Part shown: positions 19,413 through 30,281 of the stretch, piece after piece
How positions within the stretch are numbered: the first letter of the stretch is position 1
Layout of the letters: each line of letters begins with the position of its first letter
NCBI RefSeq assembly: GCF_000234665.1
Contig: NC_018313.1
Span: forward strand, 410,377 to 474,376
DNA length: 64,000 bases
Reading direction: 5' to 3'
DNA from: Leishmania mexicana MHOM/GT/2001/U1103
Taxonomy: Eukaryota; Euglenozoa; Kinetoplastea; Trypanosomatida; Trypanosomatidae
Notes under the pieces: generated by a model
The model's database searches: none
What the model was told of the DNA's origin: nothing
The model's input: only the letters and a program-made list of their open reading frames with translations
Program-made: the position numbers and the translations under genes

Positions 19413-21192
19413 GCGTGGGGTGGTGAGGAGGAGGGGATAAGTTCAATGCAACATCTCTGCTGCGGCACCAACGTCGACCCCACGTTGCGCGTCGGCGAGT
19501 AAGCGACGAGTGCGCGATCCGCACCAAGTCGTGAGGGGGAAGGAAGGGCGTGGTGCGCTGCTTCTTCCGTGTCCCTCTCCCGTCTCTCCCCATCCTTTCC
19601 CCTGCACTCTCGCAGGCACACGCGTACGCCCACTTCCAAGCACAGGAGGAGGAGGCGTGTGCGTGTGCGTGTGCGTGTGCCCATGCAGGGAAACAAGGAA
19701 AGCCGACCTGGATGTGGCAAAGGTGCACATCGGTGCGTGGAGGGCAACATGTGCCCGCCACAAGAGCTTAAAAACGAAGAGTAGACGAGAGAGGCGGGGG
19801 ACTGTAGCGGGGGAAGGAACGGCACAACACCCCGTTCGACTGGCCGCTGTCCCTTCCCGTTATAATCGCCCTCCCCTCCCCTCCCCCAAAACAACGCACG
19901 AGCACCGCGTGCTGTTGGTGGTTTCAAAGAGGTCTTACTCCTCTACGATGATGTACGTCAGCCCGTGGAGGAAGAGAAGCAGGGAGGGAAGACGCAGCCG
20001 GAAAGACAGACGGGGAGAACCATCACCACCACATAAGAAGGGCCCATGACAACAGCGTCGGCCCACCGAAAACGGTGCCGCGAGGAAGATGAAGGGGGAG
20101 GTGTGTGTGTGTGTGTGTGTGCGGGCACTGCAGAGGCCGCAGCGGACCCCGCAGAGGTAAGCAAAGGAAGAGAACGGAGGGACCCTCCTCCTCCCCCCGA
20201 AAACAACAAAATCGCACGCACAAGGTACACAACACTACCGCCTTCACAGCCAAGCCACCCGCTGCTGCATCGCACCACTCGATGAGCGTCATCGGAATGA
20301 CGTGGGCAACGAGGGGTATCGGCAATCGCCCATCGCCCATCGCCACGACCCGTGGCGATGCTTTGTACTCGTGGAGGCGATGGCGGAGGTGTGAGGCGCA
20401 CACCCCCCTCCCCCAAAAAAACTTTGAAGGCAACGAGAAATAGAGCAGAGGACGATGGGTGTGTGGGGGGGGGGGAGGGGTGGAGAGGGAGAGAGAGAGA
20501 CCCAGAGCCGCGCGACGACCACGGGCATGTTGTGTTACAGCCTCGTCGTGTGAGTCTCAGCTCTAGCACTGCCTCCACTTGACTTTCTAATCGTCTGCCT
20601 CACTGCCGGTGTGTGTGTGGGGGAGGGGCGGACAGTGGATGCCGGAGGCCGACGACAGACTCCATGGGGAGGAGGAGCGAAGCACAGGCAAGCACACGTG
20701 CGCAGACCCACCGGATCACCGGCCCCGCTGCACGAGTTGGACAGAGGTCGGTGCCCCTCTTCCCTGCCTCGACTCTCCCCACCCACCCACTGACGCACGT
20801 CGCTGCCTTCCATGAACGCGTCCGTTCTCTCCACTTCAAGTACATCCACCAGACACACTGCTGCAATGGCAGCGGGGACGCTGGAGGAGGTGGAGGAGGA
20901 GGGCGGGTGATGGTGGTGGTGGGGAGGGACGCGGGTGTTGGCGGCGGGGGTTTCGTCGTGCGGTGAGCTGGAAAGAAACAAGAAGTCAAGCACTACAGGC
21001 GATGAGCGAGCACAGCAGTGGGCATTGCGTGCCACACACCTCCTCGTCCTCCTCAGCACAGCGAGGCTGCTTCGGGCAATATCAGCAGTAGGTTGCAGTG
21101 AGGGGCGGGAGGAGTGAGTGAGTGAGACACGTGAAGGCCAGGAGGGCAGCCGCCAGCAAGGCACCCTCACTCAGAGAGGCACACACACGCTT
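19413..21192. other. Long intergenic region
   Basis: 1.8 kb with GT repeats at 20101-20121, a poly-G/GA stretch at 20465-20505 and GGT/GGA runs near 20880-20950. Several minus-strand C/T tracts could act as acceptors. The open frames here have UTR-like Pro/Ser/Cys composition and were not called. Confidence 0.45.
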
Positions 21193-21783
21193 TCAATACA
21201 CGTTGGGGTCCACCGACTTGGCGTACTCCATCTCACGCCGCAGGTGGCCCATCTCCTCTTCGGTCCACTCGTTCTGCATGTGAAGGAATTTTCGGATGCG
21301 CTCGGCGCCCTCCATAATGTCCGGCGCCGCCTTCGCGATCTCGTCGATGCGGACAGCCATGTAGGCGGCGCACAGCGCGGACAGTTGTGCGAAGCGCAGG
21401 AACAGCGCGCAGTTGAGCAGATCAACGAGGTAGTCCTCCCTCTCCGCCTCCTCGACCAGCTCCATCTCGCCCGCGTACACCACGCTCCGCAGGTCCTGCG
21501 TGAGGGGGCGAGGGATGTTGCTGGTGCGCTCGTCGGAGGGAAGCAACGCGTACGCGCGCACCACGTCGAGCACCTCCTTGGCATAATCCATGCCCTCCGC
21601 CTTCACCGGCTCAGTGTCGCCGTCGTCCACGTCCGATTCGTCCGTGTCGTCAGCGCCAGCCCGCGCCGCTCGGAATACCTGGTCCATGTTCAGCATGCCC
21701 AGCAGTTCCTTCGCCGTGGCCAGCGGGATTTCCACCGAATAGCCGCTGACGTTGCTGATGCGAAAGACTTCATCATTCGACAT
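21193..21783 (-). CDS. SKP1-like protein (SCF ubiquitin ligase adaptor family)
   Basis: SKP1 links F-box proteins to cullin 1 in SCF ubiquitin ligases. The 196-residue product keeps the whole SKP1 layout: an N-terminal BTB/POZ strand region (VFRISNVSGYSVEIPLATAK, 6-25), an acidic loop (44-58, DDTDESDVDDGD), a helix (YAKEVLDVVRAYALL, 67-81), the POZ helical pair (LVDLLNCALFLRFAQLSALC, 119-138), and the F-box-binding tail AERIRKFLHMQNEWTEEEM (160-178), which matches the human IRKTFNIKNDFTEEEE segment. It is divergent, so whether it is the canonical SKP1 or a specialised paralogue is open. The gene directly upstream is also a SKP1 relative. Confidence 0.85.
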   Translation of the reverse strand: MSNDEVFRISNVSGYSVEIPLATAKELLGMLNMDQVFRAARAGADDTDESDVDDGDTEPVKAEGMDYAKEVLDVVRAYALLPSDERTSNIPRPLTQDLRSVVYAGEMELVEEAEREDYLVDLLNCALFLRFAQLSALCAAYMAVRIDEIAKAAPDIMEGAERIRKFLHMQNEWTEEEMGHLRREMEYAKSVDPNVY

Positions 21784-22867
21784 CGCTGCGTGTGAAGCGA
21801 TGATGTTGTTAGCGCTTATCTCGGCAGAGGCGTGGGTGCGTGCGAGAGAGATGCAGCAGTGACGTGTGCGTGCGCGTGTGGCGGGAGAGGATGTGAGTGC
21901 AAAGATGGCGAGCTCGGATTCTTCATAGAGCGCGGCATCGTAGAAGGGATGAGGAGGGAGGCAGGAATATAAAAGTAAGGGTGTGCGTGTGCGGCAGAGC
22001 AGCCGGTGACGTTACGGAGGTAGCAGCAGCTGCTTCATCAGCGCGCACGCGAGAGAGGGACACCGAGACGGATGGCGTCCGCTCGAGCGCGGTGGAAGCG
22101 CGTGCCGCCATCTCGGAAGAACTCTCCTCCATCTCAGCCCTCACTCACGAGCACGTCTGCGGCCCCCCCCCACTCCTCCTCGCATGTGTGCTGGCACGGT
22201 GACGTGAAGGCAGTCTGACGCACACAAACACACACAGACACACAGAGAAGGGAGGCAGACAGGCAGGCAGGGGCTTCTGGATCCGCCTCTTCGTGCGGAT
22301 GACGGCCTCGATGCTGCTGCATGCTTCTGCTGCTCGAAATCAGCCCCATTCAGTCCCATGTGCACATCCAGATACACCCCCAAGACAATGACAAGCACAC
22401 CAGGCGTGAGTACAACACCAACACCCATCGACGTACACCGACCAGCCAGGCAGCCAGACACGCACACTGGCAGACTTGAGAGGGGGGGGAGGGGGGAAGG
22501 GTGGATGGAGAAGCGGCACATCGACCAGGCCAACTCGAAAGGAGAAATAAAGCCATGAGCGCCTCCCGCTACACAGGCAGCAGCCATTTAAAAGGGCACA
22601 GAAACAAGGCATGACAGGCAGATCAACAACAGCGGCGACGGCAGCCAGCAACCAGTGGCGCCGCCCTCTCCACAACGCATGCACACGCGTGCGCCTACAT
22701 CGATGCGCACACCCGAACATCAGAGAACGACGACGCTGGTAGTGGGGGACGGTAATGCCCTTCAGAGACATAGGATAGGAGCCGGGCGGCATCCCCGGCG
22801 GCGGTAGCAGCAGCAGCAGCTGCACGGCGCCTTTGCTCCTCCGTTTTCTGCCCCCGTCCACCGTCCG
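21784..22867. other. Intergenic spacer between the two SKP1-like genes
   Basis: 1.1 kb with CA-rich stretches near 22220-22250 and a poly-G/GA run near 22485-22500, which reads as a polypyrimidine tract on the minus strand. No gene recognised. Confidence 0.45.
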
Positions 22868-25798
22868 CTACTCGGACTCCTCATTCGCCGGCCACTCGTT
22901 TTCGATCTTCAGGCAGTCCGTCTCCCGCCGACTCCAGTCACTGGTCGCACGAAGACACTGCCGAATCAGGTGCGCCGCCTCGAAGTTGTCCTTCGCCCCG
23001 TACGACGCTCGGATCATGAAGTCGGCCAACCACCCGGCACAGAGGGCGTGCAAGGGGTAAATTTGCAGCTGCTTTGCCGCGGCCATGACTTCGACGAGCG
23101 TGTGCACTCCCTCCGGCGGTGGCGGTGGGGCCATGAGAGCTGCCTTCACCTTGGCGTCCCCCAGGTGCACGCTCGGAGAGCCGTAATCGAAGCCAGGGCA
23201 GACGTCTAGGATGGCGAGCGACGCTGCGAGCACCGTCTCGGGCGCGCCGAGTAAGTCCATATAGAGGTAGTTCCGCTCCCATGGGGAGAGAAGCGCCACT
23301 AGTGGCGTCGTGAGAGGCGCCGGAATGACGGCGGGCCCACCAAGAGGCGACGCCGGGGTGCCGGGTGCTGTGCCGCGCGCCGCGCCAGCTAGGTAACCTT
23401 TTCTCACCGCCCCACCACTTGCGCACGGACCGCCTGAGGGCGCCCCAACAGACATTGGGCCGAAGGATGAGTCGCTGACCGTCGAAACTTCAGTGTCGTC
23501 GCCGCCGTCGTCCTCGTCAGTGTTGTCCGAGGAGGACGCCGACGTGATCGACAGTGAGGACGCGGAGGAGGTGCCCGTCGCGCTGCTGTCCTTTTCGTCG
23601 TCGTCCCCACTGCTGTCACTGCTGTGGCGACCGTGCCGATGCTTGTGACGCCGATACTTGTGGCGCAGATGTTTTCGGCGCTTGCTAGCTGCGGCTGCGT
23701 CAGCCGCTGCCTGCGCCTCCGCCTCGGCGAAGTGCTTCATGTACTTGATGCACACGAGCAGCGTGGAGGAGCGAATGTTGACGGTCGGAGCGGCAGCGGC
23801 TTTCTCAGAGCTCGGAGAGGCGCGCGGCGAGACGGATGGCGCGAGGCCAAACACAATGGCGCTGGACGTGATGCGGATGCCGTCCGCATAGGCGAGGGTA
23901 CTCGCGGGGGACTTCACGGCGGCGCCGCCGCTGTTTTTCTTGGTGGCTACGGCAGTCACTGCGGCCGCACTGGCGGACGCGGCAGCGGGTGTGGCGGAGG
24001 TCAGCGAGGTGCGATCCATCGACGACGGCATGGAAACCGTGGTGGCTCCTCTTGCGCCATGTGCGGGTGGAGGCTTGGCAGGCGGCGACGAGCAGCCAAT
24101 GCCTTCTGTACCGCTTGACCTAAGCGTGATTGGGGTGCCACCCTGCGCACCAGGCCCGTCCTCGGCCATCATTGCGCCGACATCGTCCTCGTCCGTCATG
24201 CACGGCGTGCGCTGGTGGCAGCTGCTGGGGGAGCACCAATCCGGAGGCGGAGGCGGCGCGCTGGGGCGGTCGCTACCGCTGCCGCTGCGTTCACTTCGAG
24301 CAGAAGTCATCGCTGCTGCTGCCGCGGTGCCCAACGCCACTCCTACGCCCGCCCTAGCCACATCACCCTTGGCGTCCACACTGAAGTCGTCATCTGCCTC
24401 TGCCGCACCAACCTTGACGACGGTGCTGCTGCGCCGGTGACCTTTGCTGCGGCCGCCACCAGACGAGGTGAGGTGTGACGAGGAGGAGGAGGTCGTCTTG
24501 GAAGCGACACTGGACGGGGTCGGGGCGACTGGGTCCCTGTGGTGCCGCGTGCCACGGCCATTCGGCACTGCCGCGGTGGGGCAGGCCGGGCTCCCTGACG
24601 GCGACATCAACTCGGAGGAGGACGAGGAGACATCTACGCTGTCGAGTCCCTCATCGCCTAGATTGCGAGAGTCCCGCGAGGGTCGCTTGCCGCCACTCGC
24701 ACCGGCAGCACCCTCATCGCGGCCTCGTTCTTCATCCCTTTCGTCGCCTTCCTCGCCGCTGAGCACGCTCGGTGTCGACTGGTCAGTGTCCATCAGCGCC
24801 GACTGAGACACATGCGAGCTGCGGCCGGAGGGGGAGGTGACGGCGGCGACGGGGGAGCGCGAGTTACGACTCTTGGTGGTGGCGGCCGTGGTCGTCGAAG
24901 CATGGGCGGTTGCCCCTGTCGGCGTGTTGCATACGGTTCCGCGGCGGCTTGCCTCACCGACGGCGGCGGCGGAATGGCGCAACGATGCTGTCAACATCGG
25001 CGACGGCTGTGCGTGGGTGTCCGAGCGAGGCATCAGGGTGGAGCGTGGCACTCCTGCCACTTCGGTTAACACCCCCGCCGCATCACTGGTCCGCGTCGGA
25101 GTTCCGCCGTTGCTCTGCGACTTCAACGGACTTGATGTGCTCGACATAGAGCTTTCCACTGAGGAGGGCAGCACGCTGGCGGTGCGGTCCGAGTCGGTGT
25201 CCCCATTGTCGGCACCGCGGAGGTTGCTCGCCGCATCGCCTGAAGCCCGTCTCGCCGCCGACGTCCCCTCATCGGCGTCCGCCAACTCAAACGGCGGCGC
25301 CACTTTCTTAGGGTGATGTGCGTCCTCTTCGTCATGGGACCGCGCGCTCTTCGTTCGAGCGGCATGTGGACGCCTCTGCTGTTTCTTTGATTCTGCGTCG
25401 TCGTCGTCGGCGGCGGCGGCGCTTGCACCACCGCCGTTACCCAGGTCTTCCACGGTGCCGCTCGTCGCCGTCACATCACTCGCGGTTTCTTCGTAGAAGC
25501 GGGCAATGTAGGTTTCATCAGGCGTCTCCTCCAGGTCATCCGCCGTAGCATCGTCTGCGTCGTCGTTCGCATTCGTCGGGGTGCAGAGTGCGCCGGTCCG
25601 TTCGTTCACCTTCGCTTGATAGACCTCTGCCCATCTACGCACGGCGTCGTCCAGCAGGTGCGAGTGGGCGATGGTGCTGGGGATCAGTGAGAAGGCTTCC
25701 CCGTCGCTTGAGATGATGGTGATGGTGGGCTCCTTGGGTGCCTGCGCCGCCTTGGGCGACGTCGTCGTCGCCGTTACTGCAGGTTTCGTTTTCTGCAT
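22868..25798 (-). CDS. Giant SKP1-family protein with long low-complexity inserts (976 aa)
   Basis: The ends match SKP1 and the middle does not. Residues 25-45 (ITIISSDGEAFSLIPSTIAH) match the SKP1 start IKLQSSDGEIFEVDVEIAK. Residues 673-695 (VNIRSSTLLVCIKYMKHFAE) match its helix ILKKVIQWCTHH. Residues 838-850 (SPWERNYLYMDLL) match VWDQEFLKVD. Residues 897-976 (TLVEVMAAAKQLQIYPLHAL ... TDCLKIENEW) match the POZ end and F-box-binding tail. Between these lie inserts of about 620, 140 and 45 residues, rich in Ser, Thr, Ala and acidic residues, with a His/Lys-rich run near 700-725 (KRRKHLRHKYRRHKHRHGRH). Human SKP1 is 163 residues. The frame is continuous and ATG-started; a stable SCF adaptor with disordered regulatory arms is inference. 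Confidence 0.85.
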   Translation of the reverse strand: MQKTKPAVTATTTSPKAAQAPKEPTITIISSDGEAFSLIPSTIAHSHLLDDAVRRWAEVYQAKVNERTGALCTPTNANDDADDATADDLEETPDETYIARFYEETASDVTATSGTVEDLGNGGGASAAAADDDDAESKKQQRRPHAARTKSARSHDEEDAHHPKKVAPPFELADADEGTSAARRASGDAASNLRGADNGDTDSDRTASVLPSSVESSMSSTSSPLKSQSNGGTPTRTSDAAGVLTEVAGVPRSTLMPRSDTHAQPSPMLTASLRHSAAAVGEASRRGTVCNTPTGATAHASTTTAATTKSRNSRSPVAAVTSPSGRSSHVSQSALMDTDQSTPSVLSGEEGDERDEERGRDEGAAGASGGKRPSRDSRNLGDEGLDSVDVSSSSSELMSPSGSPACPTAAVPNGRGTRHHRDPVAPTPSSVASKTTSSSSSHLTSSGGGRSKGHRRSSTVVKVGAAEADDDFSVDAKGDVARAGVGVALGTAAAAAMTSARSERSGSGSDRPSAPPPPPDWCSPSSCHQRTPCMTDEDDVGAMMAEDGPGAQGGTPITLRSSGTEGIGCSSPPAKPPPAHGARGATTVSMPSSMDRTSLTSATPAAASASAAAVTAVATKKNSGGAAVKSPASTLAYADGIRITSSAIVFGLAPSVSPRASPSSEKAAAAPTVNIRSSTLLVCIKYMKHFAEAEAQAAADAAAASKRRKHLRHKYRRHKHRHGRHSSDSSGDDDEKDSSATGTSSASSLSITSASSSDNTDEDDGGDDTEVSTVSDSSFGPMSVGAPSGGPCASGGAVRKGYLAGAARGTAPGTPASPLGGPAVIPAPLTTPLVALLSPWERNYLYMDLLGAPETVLAASLAILDVCPGFDYGSPSVHLGDAKVKAALMAPPPPPEGVHTLVEVMAAAKQLQIYPLHALCAGWLADFMIRASYGAKDNFEAAHLIRQCLRATSDWSRRETDCLKIENEWPANEESE

Positions 25799-28466
25799 TC
25801 TCTCACCTCTGCTCTTCCCCGGGGAGGGGCCGTCGTGGCGCTGTGCCGCTGCGGCTGCCCCGCCTGGTGTCGAACGGCACTGAACTTGTGTCCGTTATAT
25901 CACGCGCGCTAGCTTGTCGCTGCTGCCGAGGTGTGCAGCGGCGGCAGGCCGAACCCTACAGGGGGAGCGCACAGCCGTCACAAGGACACGTCTTACAGGC
26001 TGGAGGGCGGGGCAGGGAGGCGTGAGGCGAGGGAGGGACGCCGGCAGCACGGAGACAGAGGCGCAGCAGAGAAACGGCTCGGCAAAGCGGGAGAACACCG
26101 GCGCTGACCACCGTGAGGGAGACGTGGCTGCTGCAACGATGTGGCGATCTTCTCACGGAAGGGGAGAGGCGTACGCGAACACCGCGGGCACACAACCCAC
26201 CCACCCACACGCGAGGAGGATGAGCTGGCTATGTAAGCAGCCGCAGCAGAAGAGTTGCGCGACGACGACGACACGCACACACGAGTGGAGAGAGTGAAGA
26301 GCAGATGGTGTACCCCCGTGAGGCCAGTGTACATGTATATCGTTGTGCTCGGAGTGGAACGGAAGGGCCTGGGAGGTGTGGGTGAAGCTAAATTTTCGGA
26401 GGGGGGGGGAGCGCACGCTAACTCAAAACAAAGGACCCAATACACAGACTCGCACGCACACACGGACCGTCAGGCTAGCTCGCCTGCTCCACGGTGTGAG
26501 TCGATCACCGCAGCAAACAACGCGGTGCAACAGCGGAACGAGAAGAGGAAGGAGATCAGCACCCCAAACAACAGAAGGTGTATGAAAAGTACGTGGGCTG
26601 AGCCAACTGCCCCGACGCACAACGACGGGAAGAGATAAGCGACGGCAACAACGGTGGGGACCAATTAGCGTGTCATTCAACGAGAAGCGCAGAGTGGCAA
26701 CGACGTAGGCGTACGCGTGCGTGTGTTGATGTTGTGGTGGTATTCACGCGCGCGAAGCAGCGATGTCGTGCGAGCGAGACGGAAAGTGAGCCGACCAGCC
26801 GGCCAGACGGACGGAGATGGGGCCCCAGTCCGACAAGAAAGACGCGGCAGAGGGCGGCGGACAGCAACGGTGGCGAACAGACGGGGAAGAGAAGTCTAAG
26901 AAAATCGAAAGGCGACAACGAGGGGGAGGGGAGGGAGGGGAGGCGAGGGGGAGTCACCGATGCCACGCACACACACACACACACACGTACAGACAAACCC
27001 CTGTAGACAAGCACGCGAACAGGGTAGTGTGTGCACCCCGTACTTTGTAGATAAGCAGCTGGGCGATGGTGAAGAGATGTGGATAAGAGTGCAGTCGCGA
27101 CGAGAATCGCCGCGAGTGTCGGTGTGAGCCGTGGGAGCATCAAGGAGACGGGGAGAGAAGGGGAGAGCAAGGTCAAGCTGAAGAAGCGGTGGCACATGCG
27201 GAGAACCGACCACGTGAAGGGCGGTGCACTCGGCGTTGGAGCGAGCTCCGCCGGAGGCGATGGAAGATATGGTGGAGGAGACCAGTAAACACATCTGAGA
27301 AACAACTGGCAGCGGCCTCTGCCTGCCAGTGGCAACAGCAGCCGCGTGAGTGTGCAACGCGGAACAGCTGTCTGTCAGATTGTGCGTGTGTGTGTGTACC
27401 AGTGCAAGATGATTGTGGTCTCCTGCTGAGCAGCATCAAGCTCGCTTTCCTTTTTCCTTTGTCTTTCTTCCTTGAGTAGGCGTGCAGGAGCTGAGGGAGA
27501 GCAGAAGCACATGAGCTGCTTCCTGCTGCTGGTCGTGCGTCGTCTCGCGACTCGCTCGCGCTCCAGCGCACTCGCACACATTCCGTTCAACCACTTCTAG
27601 CTCGACATACTTTTTTCTGCTGTGGGCACTGCGGCCTCGAACTCCCCACAGTTGGCGCTACGGCGCCGTCTAGTCCGAGGAGCGTAGCTTGGGACAGCTG
27701 CGTTGGCATGCGCACTCTAGCAGGGGTAAATGCAGCGCCGTGGCGTTTTGCCTTCCCGAGTGGCACGCTACCACCTCCTGTGAGCATGTCATTGTCCTGT
27801 CCTGTCCCTCTCCGGGCCACCCGCCGGGCTGCCATGATCTTCTGCCCGTCTAGTGCCTCTGCTGCGTAATCCGCCCCTGCACCTCTCCAGCAGTGCAAGA
27901 CGCCGCTTGCATTCGTCTGTTGCCGGACTCGGCGCACCCGACATGCTTGACCGTGGCGGTATCTGTCGGGGTGGTGACGTGGTGAGGCGATGCGCCTACA
28001 CGCTCGTTCTGCTGAGCGGACGTGTCGTCGGCAGAAAGAGGTGTATGTGCTGTTCAGCTGCCATGCTGTGCGAGCCGAGGAGAGGATAGACGCCAGAGGT
28101 CATGCGGATAAGAGAAGGGGGTGAGGTTGTCGGATCGTGAGACCGCACACATCGCAGCTCTGTCCCTGAACCCTCAGGAGACGGCATGACGCGTTTTCTG
28201 GACGGCGGTCACTTGCCCAGTCCGTGCAAGGCCCAGCAGCGTGTGAGAGCGATCTCGGACTTCTCGCGTCATCACCCCGCGGAGGTCCTGAAGCACACAC
28301 AAGGAGCGCCACGGATTGACGGTGTGGCGGCGGCCCCCGTTTCCACCCCCATCCCCTCCCTGCAAACAACCGTTTCACATGGCGTGCACCATTGCCTATA
28401 CGCGTCGGCTACTTCGCACGTGACTTTGCAGGACACCCCGCACCGCTTCGTCCGAAAGCTGCGGCG
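25799..28466. other. Long intergenic region with retroposon-like segment
   Basis: 2.7 kb. The right part (27605-28200) is of more balanced composition and ends in an A-run on the minus strand (see repeat call). The left part has a CA repeat at 26967-26986 and GGGGA runs near 26920-26950. Open frames of up to 220 codons here have UTR-like composition. Confidence 0.5.
27605..28200 (-). mobile_element. Possible degenerate retroposon remnant (SIDER-like)
   Basis: On the minus strand this segment is free of dinucleotide repeats, carries fragments of open frame (RRVRQQTNASGVLHCWRGAG near 27870-27935) and ends in CACAGCAGAAAAAAG (A6 at 27611-27616), like a retroposon with a short A-tail. A stretch GGCAAAACGCCACGGCG resembles GGGCAAAACGTGTCAGGGCG in the repeat at 7452-7836. 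No target-site duplication was identified, so this is a weak call. Confidence 0.35.
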
Positions 28467-30281
28467 TCATTGAGCAGCGAATCCCGAAGACGCGTTCCGG
28501 GCGTCTGCCATCAGCTGCCGGTGCCGCTGCGAATCCCTCAGCGTCCACCAGTGCACCGTGCCGTTGCGGAGATACTGCTCGCCGGTTAGCCGGTGCATGT
28601 AGTGGCGGTCAGCGGGCTGCGCCACATTGTCGTCGGCAGGGCACACGAAGTAGGTAGTAAACACCCCAGAGGCGATGGCCACTTCAAACCGGTCCTGCTG
28701 ACTGAGGATGAAGCGCGAAGCGCCGCTCTGCGCGTCGGTGCGCCCGCTCCAGCTTCCCTCCGCCCCACCGCCACAGTCCGGGTTTTCCAGACTGCTGTCG
28801 GTATCGCTGTCATCGTCGTCGTCGGCGCTCATCTGCCGTGCACGACGTCGGCACCTCAGCGGCGCCCCGCCTTTGCGTCCACCTCGGCGACCCGCATCGT
28901 CGCCGACGAGGTGCATGGGAGACTGCAGGGCAAGAGCAGTCAAGGTCCCAACTCGGAGCGTCGGCCGAAAAGGAGAAGGGACGTTGGACTCAGAGGGAGG
29001 TGCAGTGGACAGGGGCGCTGCCGGCTCAGCGCGCACCTCCTCCAGCTCCACCGTAGCCGTCAGAGACGCTGCAGACCCCATTCGTTCATGCCTACGGGAA
29101 CGCCTCACTACCTCAGCTTCGAGGCGGTGACACATGTAGCGCATGACGCGAGTCACGAGCTCCACGGGCAGTCCTGCCTCTTCCGAGTGAAAACCCTCGT
29201 CCGCGCCGTGCGCGGCGACGCGAGTGCACTCGCGGTACCACTGCGCCGCCCAGAGAGAGAGGGAGAGCGGTGGGGCTTGTAGCTCACGGCCTTCACCGCC
29301 CTTCTCATCCGTGACCGGCGCTGCCTCGGCGGCCAAGCCAGACGTCGTACACGTCGTGTAAACCGACGCCCATAACCGCAGCGTGGCACACGCATCGACG
29401 CTTCTTCGCGCCGCCAACGTGCCGGGTCGCCCCAAGCCACTCGTCGCCACGTCCGCGAGCTCGACGGCTGAGTCCCAGGCGTGGCGAAGGCGTCGCAGAG
29501 CGCTGCGGATGGCCTCCTCTGCTGCGGAGAGGTCCTCGGTCGCGTTTCCCCCTTCCCCATAGCGCTGAGAGGTGCCCACCAACAGCGAGGCGCCCACACA
29601 CGTGTAACACAGCGCACACCACGTACTGAAGAGCGGACCATTGCAGCTGAGGGCGCTGAGTGCAGCCACGAGAGCCCTCTCAGGACCATTGTGTTCTGCA
29701 AGCGGCACGCTGTGCCAGGGTGCGGGTGGATCCGCGGGGGGCAGCCGGCTGCCGCGTAAATCACCCGCACCACCGCCACTGCCAGCCACCGGCAGGAGAG
29801 AGGAGAACCCAGAGCGAAAGAGTCGCTCCACATCGTGTGGCCCAAGCGTGTACGATGGCGCCGCCGAGCACACTTTGGTCGCAACCGCCATCGCGGACGG
29901 AGCAGCACCGCGCTCCTGCGGTGCTGCTCCCGTCGGCTGCACCGCTAGAGAGAAGAGGACCAACCACTGCCAGAGCAACGGCCCGAGCGCGTCTTCCTGG
30001 ACACAAGTGAGGCGGCGCAGTGCGTCATCCTCGGTGCCGTCTTGACCGTCGGTAGTGGAGGTGCTGCGGTGCTGCAGAGGGGCCGAAGAGGTTGATACCG
30101 CCGCTGCTATGGTTGTTGGGCCACAGCAGCCCTGTTGGGTGAGAAGTGTCATAAAGCGGGTATAAAAGTGCTGCATCGATGCGGGCACAGCGACCGCATC
30201 GGCCGGTCGTTGCCGCGGCGGCTCCGAGGACGGCGTGGGCGCCGGCTCTGCTGCGGCCCCCGACGTCTCACGACTGTTCAT
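28467..30281 (-). CDS. Hypothetical protein (604 aa)
   Basis: Not recognised. The ATG at 30279-30281 (MNSRETSGAAAEPAP) is 84 nt below a strong acceptor; the frame continues nine more codons only to a TTG. The protein is Ala/Ser-rich with helical blocks (ALGPLLWQWLVLFSLAVQ near 100; WAAQWYRECTRVAA near 345; ELVTRVMRYMCHRLEAEVVR near 375). A Ser/Asp run (SADDDDDSDTDSS) lies near 485, and a folded-looking C-terminal block follows (RFILSQQDRFEVAIASGVF; YMHRLTGEQYLRNGTVHWWT) in the last 80 residues. The C-terminal block is the best candidate for a conserved domain. It lies directly downstream of the ankyrin-type giant. Confidence 0.75.
   Translation of the reverse strand: MNSRETSGAAAEPAPTPSSEPPRQRPADAVAVPASMQHFYTRFMTLLTQQGCCGPTTIAAAVSTSSAPLQHRSTSTTDGQDGTEDDALRRLTCVQEDALGPLLWQWLVLFSLAVQPTGAAPQERGAAPSAMAVATKVCSAAPSYTLGPHDVERLFRSGFSSLLPVAGSGGGAGDLRGSRLPPADPPAPWHSVPLAEHNGPERALVAALSALSCNGPLFSTWCALCYTCVGASLLVGTSQRYGEGGNATEDLSAAEEAIRSALRRLRHAWDSAVELADVATSGLGRPGTLAARRSVDACATLRLWASVYTTCTTSGLAAEAAPVTDEKGGEGRELQAPPLSLSLWAAQWYRECTRVAAHGADEGFHSEEAGLPVELVTRVMRYMCHRLEAEVVRRSRRHERMGSAASLTATVELEEVRAEPAAPLSTAPPSESNVPSPFRPTLRVGTLTALALQSPMHLVGDDAGRRGGRKGGAPLRCRRRARQMSADDDDDSDTDSSLENPDCGGGAEGSWSGRTDAQSGASRFILSQQDRFEVAIASGVFTTYFVCPADDNVAQPADRHYMHRLTGEQYLRNGTVHWWTLRDSQRHRQLMADARNASSGFAAQ

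Noticed and set aside
26673..27335. 220-codon minus-strand frame with hydrophobic stretches
   Set aside because: Pro/Leu/Ser/Cys-rich translation of polypyrimidine spacer; no domain and no clear start context.
27620..27650. GAGTTCGAGGCC as a tRNA B box
   Set aside because: No A box or cloverleaf stems at the right distance on either strand.
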